Shown here: one piece after another, positions 1-8,491 of the stretch
Layout: every line of letters begins with the position of its first letter
How positions within the stretch are numbered: position 1 is the stretch's first letter
NCBI RefSeq assembly: GCF_014534745.1
Contig: NZ_JACVVP010000003.1
Location: 62,001-126,000, forward strand
Length of the DNA: 64,000 nt
Origin: Flammeovirga sp. EKP202
Lineage (GTDB): Bacteria; Bacteroidota; Bacteroidia; Cytophagales; Flammeovirgaceae
Direction: 5' to 3'
The notes under the pieces: model-generated
Database searches by the model: none
Told to the model about the DNA's origin: nothing
Seen by the model: only the letters and a program-made list of their open reading frames with translations
Made by a program: the position numbers and the translations under genes

Positions 1-458
1 TTTGGAATACAATATTTTTCTTAGTTGTATTCTTAATTATCGGAAAGAAAATTGTTCCTGCAATTTCTAAATCTTTAAAGGATAGAGAAGAGTCTATTGA
101 TAACGCTCTAAAAAGTGCAGAACAAGCAAAAGCTGATATTGCACAACTTAAGGCAGATAACGAGAAGATGAAAGAAGCTGCTCGTGCTGAAAGAGAAGAA
201 ATTATCAATGAAGCTAAAGCGAAAGCAGACGCAATGGTTGCTGAAGCAACTGAAAGTGCAAAAGCTGAGTCAAAAAGAATCATTGATGAGGCAAGAGCTT
301 CTATTGAAGCTGAGAAGAGAGATGCTTTGTCTGAAATCAAAGGTGTTGTAGCAGAGCTTTCTTTAGACATTGCTGAAAAAGTTGTTCGTAAGCAACTTTC
401 AGATGATTCAGCTCAACAAGAACTTGTAAAAGAGTTAGTTGCTGAAGCAAAGATCTAA
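1..458 (+). CDS. atpF: ATP synthase F0 subunit b (partial, 5' end outside window)
   Basis: This is the b subunit of F-type ATP synthase, the peripheral stalk that links membrane F0 to the F1 head. The frame is open from base 3 and ends at the TAA at 456-458, so about 151 residues are visible. They start inside the single N-terminal membrane helix (WNTIFFLVVFLIIGKK). A long Ala/Glu/Lys-rich helix follows, as expected for the stalk dimer. An internal ATG at 168 is not the true start, because the helix and membrane anchor continue upstream in the same frame. The gene heads the run atpF-atpH-atpA-atpG on one strand, with a 53-base gap to atpH. The missing N-terminus and any upstream atpB/atpE lie left of the window. 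Confidence 0.95.
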   Translation, partial: WNTIFFLVVFLIIGKKIVPAISKSLKDREESIDNALKSAEQAKADIAQLKADNEKMKEAARAEREEIINEAKAKADAMVAEATESAKAESKRIIDEARASIEAEKRDALSEIKGVVAELSLDIAEKVVRKQLSDDSAQQELVKELVAEAKI

Positions 459-511
459 GTTAAAAAGGTAATCAAACAAGGTGTTCACCTTGTAGTATAT
501 AAATCATAACC

Positions 512-1048
512 ATGAGTGCAGAATCTAGAGTAGCATCTCGATATGCAAAAGCTTTTGTATCGGTTGCATTAGACGGACAAGATCAGACAAAATTATACGA
601 TGACGCAAATTTTGTTTTGAATACTATCACTGATAGTAAAGATTTAGCATTAGCGTTGAACAGTCCAATCATTAAAGCCGAGAAAAAAGCAGCAATTCTG
701 AAAGAAATTTTTTCAGCGAAAGTAAGTGATCTAACCAACAAGTTATTTAACTTGGTGATAGACAAAAACAGAACAAACGCTTTGAAAGAGATTATGGAAT
801 CTATTTTGAGTGAGTTTGATGCTGTAAAAAATATTCAAAGAGCTACTGTAGTTACTTCTTCTCCTTTAGCAGCTGAAACAAAAGCTGTTTTGGTTGAGAA
901 AGTAGCTAAATCTACTGGTAAAACAGTTGAGTTGGAAGAAAAAGTTGATCCAGCTCTCATTGGTGGTTACATCCTGACTGTGGGAGATAAGCAATTAGAT
1001 TGCTCAGTAAAAACACAGTTACAACAATTAAAGGTTGCGTTTCAGTAA
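512..1048 (+). CDS. atpH: ATP synthase F1 subunit delta
   Basis: The delta subunit joins the top of the F1 hexamer to the b-subunit stalk. The protein has 178 residues, the normal length. It begins with the family-typical SRVASRYAKAFVSVA segment, which forms the first helix of the N-terminal bundle. The C-terminal part contains VEEKVDPALIGGYILTVGD-type sequence, the conserved GG(Y/F) region of OSCP/delta proteins. It lies between atpF and atpA in the standard order, with a 75-base gap to atpA. It is presumably translated from the same operon mRNA. Confidence 0.95.
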   Translation: MSAESRVASRYAKAFVSVALDGQDQTKLYDDANFVLNTITDSKDLALALNSPIIKAEKKAAILKEIFSAKVSDLTNKLFNLVIDKNRTNALKEIMESILSEFDAVKNIQRATVVTSSPLAAETKAVLVEKVAKSTGKTVELEEKVDPALIGGYILTVGDKQLDCSVKTQLQQLKVAFQ

Positions 1049-1123
1049 GCTTTAATGCGAAGTGTCCTTTTATGGATGCTTTTTTTTAGAAAAGAATAGT
1101 CAAATTCAAATCCAGATACAAAA

Positions 1124-2701
1124 ATGGCTCAAGTTAGACCAGATGAAGTGTCTGCGATCCTGAAGGAACAGCTTACAGGGTTTAAAGCTTCTTCTGAGTT
1201 AGAAGAAGTGGGAACTGTTTTAGAAGTAGGTGATGGTGTAGCTCGTATTTATGGCTTGCTTAATGCTGAAGCTGGCGAGTTGATCGAGTTCGAGTCAGGT
1301 GTCGTAGGTATGGTATTGAACCTCGAAGAAGATAATGTAGGTGCCGTAATTATGGGTAAATACACAGATATCAAAGAGGGTGATACAGTAAAACGTACAA
1401 GACGTATTGCATCTATTAACGTAGGTGAAGGTATGTTTGGACGTGTTGTCGACGCATTAGGTAACCCTATCGATGGCAAGGGCGAGATCGAAGGTGAAAC
1501 GTATGAAATGCCTATCGAGCGTAAAGCTCCAGGTGTATTGTACCGTCAACCAGTAGATGAGCCTATGCAAACGGGTATCAAGTCTATTGACTCGATGACT
1601 CCTATTGGACGTGGCCAACGTGAATTAATCATTGGTGACCGTCAAACAGGTAAAACAGCGGTTGCAATTGATTCAATCATCAACCAAAAAGAGTTCTACG
1701 ATAAAGGAGAACCTGTATACTGTATTTATGTTGCTGTAGGCCAAAAGGCTTCTACAGTATCATCAATTGTACAAACGCTTGAGAAAGCTGGTGCAATGAA
1801 ATATACAGTGGTTGTTGCAGCAAACGCTTCTGACCCTGCTCCAATGCAATACTTCGCTCCTTTTACAGGTGCGGCAATTGGTGAATTTATTCGTGATACT
1901 GGGCGTCCTGCATTAGCAGTATATGATGACCTTTCAAAACAAGCGGTAGCTTACCGTGAGGTATCACTTCTTCTTCGTCGTCCTCCAGGACGTGAAGCTT
2001 ATCCAGGTGACGTATTCTACCTTCACTCGCGTCTATTAGAGCGTGCTGCAAGAGTAAACGCATCGGATGAGATCGCAAAGAATATGAACGACCTTCCTGA
2101 ATCAATCAAGCACTTAGTGAAAGGTGGTGGATCTTTAACAGCTCTTCCATTGATTGAAACTCAGTCAGGTGACGTATCAGCATATATCCCTACAAACGTA
2201 ATTTCAATTACTGACGGTCAGGTATTCTTAGAGACTAACTTATTCAACGCAGGTGTACGTCCAGCGATGAACGTTGGTATCTCAGTATCTCGTGTAGGTG
2301 GTAACGCTCAGATCAAACCAATGAAGAAAATCTCTGGTAAATTGAAGACTGACTTAGCGCAGTTCCGTGAATTAGAGGCTTTCGCGAAGTTCGGTTCTGA
2401 TCTTGATCCAGTAACTCAGTTAACAATTAGCCGTGGTCGTAAGAATACTGAAATCTTGAAACAAGCTCAGTATACTCCTTACAGAGTAGAAAACCAAGTG
2501 GCAATTATCTGGGCAGGTACTAATGGTATCCTTGATCCAGTAGCTGAAGAAAAAGTAAAAGCATTCGAAGCTGAGTACTTAGAAGTACTTAACTCTAAGC
2601 ATGCTGATACTATGTCTCAAATCGCTTCAGGTAAGTGGGGAGATGACCAAATCAACCTTCTTAAGAAAGTTGGTGAGGAAATCGCTCAAAACCACAAATA
2701 A
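1124..2701 (+). CDS. atpA: ATP synthase F1 subunit alpha
   Basis: The alpha subunit is the non-catalytic nucleotide-binding subunit of the F1 hexamer. The 525-residue protein has the beta-barrel N-terminus, the P-loop GDRQTGKT at about residues 171-178 and the C-terminal helical domain ending in IAQNHK. Conserved stretches such as [19 protein letters not shown] and [13 protein letters not shown] are intact. It sits third in the ATP synthase operon. Between it and atpG there is a strong hairpin that may set relative expression of the two genes. In many Bacteroidota atpD and atpC are encoded elsewhere, which fits their absence after atpG here. Confidence 0.98.
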   Translation: MAQVRPDEVSAILKEQLTGFKASSELEEVGTVLEVGDGVARIYGLLNAEAGELIEFESGVVGMVLNLEEDNVGAVIMGKYTDIKEGDTVKRTRRIASINVGEGMFGRVVDALGNPIDGKGEIEGETYEMPIERKAPGVLYRQPVDEPMQTGIKSIDSMTPIGRGQRELIIGDRQTGKTAVAIDSIINQKEFYDKGEPVYCIYVAVGQKASTVSSIVQTLEKAGAMKYTVVVAANASDPAPMQYFAPFTGAAIGEFIRDTGRPALAVYDDLSKQAVAYREVSLLLRRPPGREAYPGDVFYLHSRLLERAARVNASDEIAKNMNDLPESIKHLVKGGGSLTALPLIETQSGDVSAYIPTNVISITDGQVFLETNLFNAGVRPAMNVGISVSRVGGNAQIKPMKKISGKLKTDLAQFRELEAFAKFGSDLDPVTQLTISRGRKNTEILKQAQYTPYRVENQVAIIWAGTNGILDPVAEEKVKAFEAEYLEVLNSKHADTMSQIASGKWGDDQINLLKKVGEEIAQNHK

Positions 2702-2712
2702 TTATATTAGAA

Positions 2713-2750
2713 ATTAGCAACAAGGTATTCTCAATACTCTTGTTGCTAAT
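2713..2750 (+). promoter_or_regulatory. Intercistronic hairpin between atpA and atpG
   Basis: Arms attagcaacaag (2713-2724) and cttgttgctaat (2739-2750) are perfectly complementary. The stem continues with gtatt/aatac around a ctc loop, apart from one bulged T at 2738. No T-run follows, so this looks more like an mRNA processing or stability element than an intrinsic terminator. Confidence 0.7.
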
Positions 2751-2774
2751 TCACTTTTATTACTCAAACAGAAA

Positions 2775-3671
2775 ATGGCTAGTCTTAAAGAAGTAAAAGA
2801 GAGAATTACCTCTGTAAACTCCACGCAGCAAATCACTAAAGCCATGAAAATGGTTTCAGCGGCAAAAATGCGTAGAGCTCAAGACCGTGTAACAGGTATG
2901 CGCCCGTACGCTGATAAGCTTGCGTCTATACTTGAAAACGTTACTGCGGCACTTGGAAACGACTTTTCTAGTCCATTCGTTGAGGCACATGACGAAGTGA
3001 ATAGCGTTCTTGTTATTGTAGTAACTTCAGACCGTGGTTTAGCAGGTGCTTTTAATGCCAATATCATCAAAGAAGGTTCTAGATTGTTAAATGAAGAGTT
3101 CGCAGCTCAACATAAAGCAGGTAGAGTTGAAATCTTAGGTGTTGGTTCAAAAGGTACTGACTTCTTTAAAAAGAGAGGAGTTCAAACAAACTCTGACTAT
3201 GTTAACTTCTTCCATGAAGTGACTTTTGAAGAAGCTAGAAAAGCTGCTGAATATGCTATGGATGGCTATGTTTCAGGAAAGTTTGACAAGGTAGTAGTTG
3301 TTTATAATGAGTTCAAAAATGTTGCAACTCAGATCGTGAGAACGAAACAATTCTTACCTTTTGCCTTAGAAACGGCAGAATCTACTGATGAGAATGATGG
3401 TAACGAAGCGGATTACATCTTCGAACCTGAAAAAGAAAAGATTCTTTCAGAGTTGATTCCAAAAACGTTGAAGGTGAACTTCTATACGCATTTGCTTGAT
3501 TCGAATGCGGCAGAACACGGCGCTCGTATGACTGCAATGGATAAAGCAACAGAGAATGCAGGTGAGTTATTAAAAGAGTTGAAATTAGATTATAATAGAT
3601 CGCGTCAAGCAGCTATTACTAATGAAATTCTTGAAATCGTTGGTGGTGCAAACGCATTGGCTGAAGGTTAA
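2775..3671 (+). CDS. atpG: ATP synthase F1 subunit gamma
   Basis: The gamma subunit is the central rotor shaft of F1. The protein has 298 residues. Its N-terminal helix (MASLKEVKERITSVNSTQQITKAMKMVSAAKMR) and C-terminal helix (GARMTAMDKATENAGELL, then ITNEILEIVGGANAL) are the two conserved ends that form the coiled-coil shaft. SDRGLAGAFN marks the conserved Rossmann-like part. It is the last gene of this operon segment, and a terminator follows within 60 bases. atpB, atpE, atpD and atpC are not in the visible sequence. Confidence 0.97.
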   Translation: MASLKEVKERITSVNSTQQITKAMKMVSAAKMRRAQDRVTGMRPYADKLASILENVTAALGNDFSSPFVEAHDEVNSVLVIVVTSDRGLAGAFNANIIKEGSRLLNEEFAAQHKAGRVEILGVGSKGTDFFKKRGVQTNSDYVNFFHEVTFEEARKAAEYAMDGYVSGKFDKVVVVYNEFKNVATQIVRTKQFLPFALETAESTDENDGNEADYIFEPEKEKILSELIPKTLKVNFYTHLLDSNAAEHGARMTAMDKATENAGELLKELKLDYNRSRQAAITNEILEIVGGANALAEG

Positions 3672-3695
3672 TAGCAATTCCTCATTTGAATATAT

Positions 3696-3730
3696 AAAGT
3701 CTCAATCTTGTGAAAGGTTGAGACTTTTTT
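3696..3730 (+). terminator. Intrinsic terminator after atpG
   Basis: Arms aaagtctcaa (3696-3705) and ttgagacttt (3718-3727) flank a short loop and are followed by a T-rich tail. This ends the ATP synthase transcript. Confidence 0.85.
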
Positions 3731-3764
3731 GTTTGACTCTAAAAATTGTAAAATCACCATGTTT

Positions 3765-3910
3765 CAAGTGTTAAGTGATAGCGTCACTTGGAACTGATTA
3801 TTGGCAAAGTCTCCTGACTTCAAATATGAATAATACATTGTTATCCATTTCGAAGTCGGGAGACTTTGCCAAATATGTTATCACAAGTGACGGCTTTCGC
3901 CTTAACACTA
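3765..3910. repeat. REP-like nested inverted repeat, copy 1
   Basis: The inner arms ttggcaaagtctcctgactt (from 3801) and its near-perfect complement (3852-3872) are nested inside outer arms. The outer left arm holds caagtgttaag and cgtcacttg (3765-3790). The outer right arm holds caagtgacgg and cttaacacta (3884-3910). The CAAGTGACG core recurs in two other gaps of the window (copies 2 and 3). The element sits between two terminators, in a 380-base gap with no gene. Confidence 0.65.
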
Positions 3911-3978
3911 GCGATATAAATGGAATTCATCTTTTTCTTCTATGTGGTACCTAGCGTAGTAGACAACGTTACTACGAA

Positions 3979-4028
3979 AAAACAGCCTTATTGAGTTACT
4001 TTCAAGAAGATCTCAATAAGGCTGTTTT
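3979..4028 (-). terminator. Terminator of the nhaC-type gene
   Basis: A perfect 17-bp stem is formed by aaaacagccttattgag (3979-3995) and its complement (4012-4028). On the minus strand it is followed by a U-run. It ends transcription of the antiporter gene that stops at 4052. Confidence 0.85.
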
Positions 4029-4051
4029 ATTATTTATAGCTAAAAAACTCC

Positions 4052-5419
4052 CTATGCTGCCACAGTAGGTTTTGGCTCTCTTTTCATAATAAAGATATAT
4101 CCAAGAGCACAAATACCTAAAATAAATGGATAATAGAGGTATTGAATCACACTTAAAGGAGATAATGCTTCAGCAGCACCTACAGCTACTAAAATTTGAG
4201 CTCCGTAAGGAATTATACCTTGTGTGAAACAAGAGAAAGTATCGAGAATACTTGCTGCTCTCTTAGGTTCTATATTGTATTTAGTACTGATTTCTTTTGC
4301 AATTGGACCGCCTATGATAATAGCAATAGTATTATTGGCAGTACACATATCGATAAAGGTGATTAGTAATGCAATACCTAATTCGCCACCTTTAGTACTA
4401 TTAATTCTTGATGTAATAGCGTAGATGATATATTCAATTCCGCTATTTTTATGAGTAATCGCTACCACACCACCAATCATTAAACAAAGAATGATGATTT
4501 CAGACATTCCCATAAAACCTGCTGAAGTAGCTGAAATCAATCCCCATATATCAAATGAACCAACTGATATACCTATTACACCAGAAAGTAGTGTACCCAA
4601 AAGGAGAACGATTAAGACATTAACCCCTGATAAGGCTCCAACTAATACAGCTAAGTAGGGTATAACTTTAATAAAAGAATACTCATAGCTGTCTTCTAAG
4701 CTAAGTGAGAACCCACTTGTAGTAACAAGGTAGATGACTATGGTTAGGATAGCGGCTGGAAGGGCAATTTTAATATTAGCTCTGAACTTATCTCTCATTT
4801 CTACACCTTGTGTTCTTGCTGCTGCAATGGTTGTATCAGAAATCATTGAAAGGTTATCACCGAACATTGCACCACCGATTACAGCACCAAGTCCAATTCC
4901 TATAGGCATTCCTGTTTTCTCAGCAATACCTACTGCAATCGGAGCAATGGCTACAATAGTACCTACTGAAGTACCTACAGAAATAGAGATAAAACAAGCA
5001 ATGATAAATAGGCCTGTAATTAATAAGTTGCTAGGAAGGTAAGTAAGAGCAAGGTTAACCGTAGAATCAATAGCTCCCATACTTTTACTCACATTACCGA
5101 ATGCACCCGCCAATAAGAATATAATACACATTAACATGATGTCGCTGTGTCCCATTCCTTGTGTATAGGTATTAATTTTTTCTTTTAAAGTAGCCTTAGA
5201 GTTCATTGATAATGCTACTACAGAGGCTAGTAAAAAAGATACTGTAGCAGGCATTTTATAAAAGTCACCCGTTATTATTGATACAGCTAAGTAGCTGACC
5301 AGGAATGTTAGTAGAGGTATTAAAGCATAAGGATTTCCTTTCTTTATATTATTTTCCAAAACGATTAAAATTTGGTTTATAGTAAAATGTAGTTTGTTGA
5401 TCAGTAGCTTTTTAAGCAA
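4052..5419 (-). CDS. NhaC-family Na+/H+ antiporter
   Basis: This is an inner-membrane protein of 455 residues with about 11-12 hydrophobic segments. Glycine-rich loops such as SISVGTSVGTIVAIAPIAVGIAEKTG and GAVIGGAMFGDNLSMISDTTIAAARTQG are characteristic of the NhaC antiporter family. Such proteins exchange Na+ for protons, or a related cation or amino-acid substrate, for ion homeostasis. The first 25 residues before NPYALIPLLTFLVSYL are not typical, so the true start could be slightly downstream. It has its own terminator and no co-directional partner. The substrate cannot be read from sequence; a malate/lactate-type antiporter of the same fold remains possible. Confidence 0.85.
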   Translation of the reverse strand: MLKKLLINKLHFTINQILIVLENNIKKGNPYALIPLLTFLVSYLAVSIITGDFYKMPATVSFLLASVVALSMNSKATLKEKINTYTQGMGHSDIMLMCIIFLLAGAFGNVSKSMGAIDSTVNLALTYLPSNLLITGLFIIACFISISVGTSVGTIVAIAPIAVGIAEKTGMPIGIGLGAVIGGAMFGDNLSMISDTTIAAARTQGVEMRDKFRANIKIALPAAILTIVIYLVTTSGFSLSLEDSYEYSFIKVIPYLAVLVGALSGVNVLIVLLLGTLLSGVIGISVGSFDIWGLISATSAGFMGMSEIIILCLMIGGVVAITHKNSGIEYIIYAITSRINSTKGGELGIALLITFIDMCTANNTIAIIIGGPIAKEISTKYNIEPKRAASILDTFSCFTQGIIPYGAQILVAVGAAEALSPLSVIQYLYYPFILGICALGYIFIMKREPKPTVAA

Positions 5420-5500
5420 ATCAAATCAAACGGCTAAGCTACAAAAGAATTCATACTTGAAGAGATAGCGTGCGTTAATTAATACTAATCCCTTATAAAT

Positions 5501-5535
5501 AAAAAAACTGAGGCAAAATAAATTACCTCAGTTTT
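5501..5535 (-). terminator. Terminator of asd
   Basis: Arms aaaactgagg (5504-5513) and cctcagtttt (5526-5535) form the stem. The A-run at 5501-5507 gives the U-run on the minus-strand transcript. Confidence 0.85.
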
Positions 5536-5560
5536 GGATATATATAATCTGATTTAAAAA

Positions 5561-6550
5561 CTATACTAATCCGCTAGATACTAAATATTCAGCAATTTGA
5601 ACAGTGTTTGTTGCTGCACCTTTACGAAGGTTGTCAGCTACGATCCACATGTTTACTGTTTTCTCTTGTGTTTCATCACGACGGATACGACCTACAAACG
5701 TTTCATCTCTATTATGAGAAGTCAACGGCATAGGATAAACATTGTTAGCAGGGTCATCTTGGATGATAATACCAGGAGCTTCTGCTAAGATCTGACGTAA
5801 TTCAGCTTCGTCAAATTCGTTTTCAAACTCAATGTTTACAGACTCAGAGTGACCACCTACTGTTGGGATACGAACTGTAGTAGCAGTTACTTTTACTGAA
5901 TCATCTTCTAAGATTTTCTTTGTTTCATTGATCATCTTCATTTCCTCTTTAGTGTATCCATTGTCTTGAAATACATCAATATGAGGAAGAACGTTCAAGT
6001 CGATTTGATGAGGGTAAACCATGTTAGCCTCTTTACCTGCTCTTTCGTCGAATAATTGATCAACAGCGGCTTTACCAGAACCAGTTACTGATTGGTAAGT
6101 AGAAACAACCACTCTTTTGATTTTATATTTTTCATGCAAAGGACCGATAGCCACAATCATTTGAATTGTAGAACAGTTAGGGTTTGCAATGATCTTATCT
6201 TCTTTTGTAAGAGATTTAGCGTTTACCTCAGGAACAATCAACTTCTTAGAAGGATCCATTCTCCAAGCTGATGAGTTGTCAATTACTGTACTTCCAGCTT
6301 CTGCAAATTTTGGAGCGTACTCTAATGAAGATGCACCACCAGCAGAGAAGATAGCAATATCCGGCTTCTGAGCAATCGCTTCTTCTGCAGTAATAACTGT
6401 ATACTCTTTACCTTGGTAAGTAACTACTTTACCAGCCGATCTAGCTGATGCAACGAGTAATAATTCATCGAATTGGAAACCTCTTTCCTCGATGACGTTT
6501 AGAATTTGCTCGCCAACCAATCCAGTGGCGCCTACAACTGCTAATTTCAT
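5561..6550 (-). CDS. asd: Aspartate-semialdehyde dehydrogenase
   Basis: Asd reduces aspartyl phosphate to aspartate semialdehyde, the branch point to lysine/diaminopimelate, threonine and methionine. The 329-residue protein has the NADP-binding GATGLVG loop at residues 7-13 and the catalytic cysteine in NPNCST (C126). The later VRIPTVGGHSESVNIEFE region carries the substrate-binding residues of the family. It is a cytoplasmic enzyme with its own terminator. dapF, which acts further along the lysine/peptidoglycan branch, lies at 23.9 kb, so the pathway genes are scattered rather than in one operon. Confidence 0.97.
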   Translation of the reverse strand: MKLAVVGATGLVGEQILNVIEERGFQFDELLLVASARSAGKVVTYQGKEYTVITAEEAIAQKPDIAIFSAGGASSLEYAPKFAEAGSTVIDNSSAWRMDPSKKLIVPEVNAKSLTKEDKIIANPNCSTIQMIVAIGPLHEKYKIKRVVVSTYQSVTGSGKAAVDQLFDERAGKEANMVYPHQIDLNVLPHIDVFQDNGYTKEEMKMINETKKILEDDSVKVTATTVRIPTVGGHSESVNIEFENEFDEAELRQILAEAPGIIIQDDPANNVYPMPLTSHNRDETFVGRIRRDETQEKTVNMWIVADNLRKGAATNTVQIAEYLVSSGLV

Positions 6551-6697
6551 AATTTTTAAAGATAGTTGGTTTGTTTGAAATAACCGCTAAGGACTTCAAT
6601 AGGTCCTTCTAGATAGATTACGGTGTAAATGTAGAAAAACAATTTTTAAATTGTTATTTATAAAACTGTTTTATACAATAATAACACATAGTGTTAT

Positions 6698-6737
6698 AAA
6701 AAAAACAGCATCAGTATTTTCAATAGTACTGATGCTG
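6698..6737 (-). terminator. Terminator of the sigma factor operon
   Basis: Arms cagcatcagta (6706-6716) and tactgatgctg (6727-6737) are perfect. The A-run at 6698-6705 gives the U-run on the minus strand. It ends the transcript coming from 9766 through 6759. Confidence 0.85.
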
Positions 6738-6758
6738 CATTGACAAGAGTTTATCTTT

Positions 6759-7364
6759 TTAGAGAATGTTCTTACTATTCTTTGCTAAGTCATATAGTAA
6801 CTCTCTTGCTCTGTGCAGCTGTGCCTTGATGGTACCTAGAGGTGCTTCAAGTTCAGCAGCAATTTCATCGTAAGATTTTTCTTCAAAATATCTCAGTTTT
6901 ACAAGTCTTTGATACTTTGGAGGAAGTAGACTTACGAACTCTCTAACGATCTGTATTTTCTGAGCTTTAATGGCTTCTTCTTGAGGAGTAAGGCCTGAAT
7001 CTTGAATATTCATACTCATAGTATCACCATCCTTGTTGGTGACTTCAGCATCGATAGAATAAGTTTCTAATTTCTTTTTACGAATAAAATCAATTGCATT
7101 ATTGGACGCGATTCTAAATAACCACGTACTGAATGTGTAGTCTTTCTTAAACTTGGAGAGATTCTTAAATGCTTTAGCGAAAGCTTCAATGGTTAGATCT
7201 TCTGCATCATCTACATTTCTAACCATTTTTAATATCGTATGATATACCGATTTACGGTAACGGCCCATCAGCTGTGCGTAAGCCTGCTCATTACCTTCAA
7301 TCGCTTCGTCTATTAATTCAAAATCTTCAAGCGCCTTTTGGGAAAACTGTCTGTCTAAATCCAT
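6759..7364 (-). CDS. ECF-type RNA polymerase sigma factor
   Basis: This is a sigma-70 family protein of the extracytoplasmic function (ECF) group. Region 2 (YRKSVYHTILKMVRNVDDAEDLTIEAFAKAF and STWLFRIASNNAIDFIRKKK) binds core enzyme and the -10 element. Region 4 (LPPKYQRLVKLRYFEEKSYDEIA...LGTIKAQLHRARELL) carries the helix-turn-helix. I use the ATG at 7364 (201 aa, MDLDRQFSQ). A longer frame from 7451 would run 97 bases into the upstream gene and adds a non-homologous-looking tail. The chosen start overlaps the stop of the glycosyltransferase by 10 bases, which suggests translational coupling. No anti-sigma gene is adjacent. Confidence 0.9.
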   Translation of the reverse strand: MDLDRQFSQKALEDFELIDEAIEGNEQAYAQLMGRYRKSVYHTILKMVRNVDDAEDLTIEAFAKAFKNLSKFKKDYTFSTWLFRIASNNAIDFIRKKKLETYSIDAEVTNKDGDTMSMNIQDSGLTPQEEAIKAQKIQIVREFVSLLPPKYQRLVKLRYFEEKSYDEIAAELEAPLGTIKAQLHRARELLYDLAKNSKNIL

Positions 7365-8488
7365 GTTTTTCGCTTTGAGATCACAGAGGATACTCCTATT
7401 AATATTTGATATGCAATTAGCATTAGGTCCAAAATTGGTATATGCCACCACTTGATTTTCTCACCTACCATTTTGGTAAACTTCTTAAAACATACCATTA
7501 TCAATAATGTCCGAATTAAGAGTAGTACTGAGAGTTGCAATAAATTTGCCATTTCAAGCGGTATCATTAGTAAATATATAAAATATACTGATATGTGCGA
7601 AGCACTTAGTGTACCTAAAATTAATTTATTTGAAAATTTATAATGATAACTTGCACTAACATGTCTAGTTTTTTGTCGAAACCATGTTTTCCAATCTTTT
7701 TCGGGTAAACTATAAGTGAGTGCATTACTATTGATGATTGTGACGGTATTTTTTTTACTCGACATTTGGTTGACAAATAAGTCATCATCACCACTTAAAA
7801 CACTTTTGTGCTTTTGAAAACCATTAGCATTATCAAAAATATTTTTCGTGTATCCAAAATTTCTTCCTACGGCCATATAATTTATTCCAATATTGCTAAA
7901 AGAACTGTACTGAATGGCTGTTGAAAGGGTTTCAAATTGTGTCATGTTAGCCACCCAACTTCCTTCAATTTTTTTATATAATCCAACACCAATAAGTATA
8001 TCATATTGTAGGAAATAAGGAGCCATTGTTGCCACCCATTTGTCACTTTCTACCCAGCAGTCACCATCTATAAAGAGGAAATTATCATATTTTGCTACCG
8101 CTATACCTTGTGTTAAAGCATATTTCTTAGGACTCCAATTAGTGTCGGTTTCTTGAATTTCAACCTTTCGAATAAGGTTGTGTTTTTGGATGAATTGATC
8201 AATTATTTTACCCGTATTATCAGTTGATCGATCATTGATAACAATGATTTCAAAAGATGAGTAATCTTGGTTGACAAGAGAACTTAAAAGTTTTGGAAGA
8301 TTATCTGCTTCATTTCTAGCCGCTATAATAATACTTACAGGAGGAGTTGTGCCTTTTTTTTGTTTCTTATTTTTCCAAAGGTTGTAAGGAGCTATTCCTC
8401 CCCAGAATATAAGCTGAGGAAGCAATGAAATAAAGTAAATAAGAGTGATAAATGTTTGAAGCTCTTCAGAAGAAGAAAATGCGTACAT
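7355..8488 (-). CDS. Membrane-associated family 2 glycosyltransferase
   Basis: This 377-residue protein has a hydrophobic N-terminal segment, a GT-A catalytic domain and several hydrophobic segments near the C-terminus. The GT2 hallmarks are PPVSIIIAARNEADNLPKLLSSL, IIVINDRSTDNTG, FLFIDGDCWV (the DxD-like motif) and a later SGDDDLF followed by RQKTRHVSASYHY (Q/RxxRW-like). It probably transfers a sugar from a nucleotide donor to a lipid or polysaccharide at the inner membrane. The substrate is unknown. It lies three bases downstream of the secreted glutamine-amidotransferase-like gene and overlaps the sigma factor gene, so the three are probably one transcript. Confidence 0.88.
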   Translation of the reverse strand: MYAFSSSEELQTFITLIYFISLLPQLIFWGGIAPYNLWKNKKQKKGTTPPVSIIIAARNEADNLPKLLSSLVNQDYSSFEIIVINDRSTDNTGKIIDQFIQKHNLIRKVEIQETDTNWSPKKYALTQGIAVAKYDNFLFIDGDCWVESDKWVATMAPYFLQYDILIGVGLYKKIEGSWVANMTQFETLSTAIQYSSFSNIGINYMAVGRNFGYTKNIFDNANGFQKHKSVLSGDDDLFVNQMSSKKNTVTIINSNALTYSLPEKDWKTWFRQKTRHVSASYHYKFSNKLILGTLSASHISVYFIYLLMIPLEMANLLQLSVLLLIRTLLIMVCFKKFTKMVGEKIKWWHIPILDLMLIAYQILIGVSSVISKRKTWI

Positions 8489-8491
8489 GGC

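Noticed and set aside
1249-2105. Open frames on the minus strand within atpA
   Set aside because: They lie fully inside a highly conserved gene, have no protein-like features, and are frame shadows.
7365-7451. Longer N-terminus of the sigma factor
   Set aside because: It would lie almost wholly inside the glycosyltransferase gene, and the sequence does not look like a sigma N-terminus.
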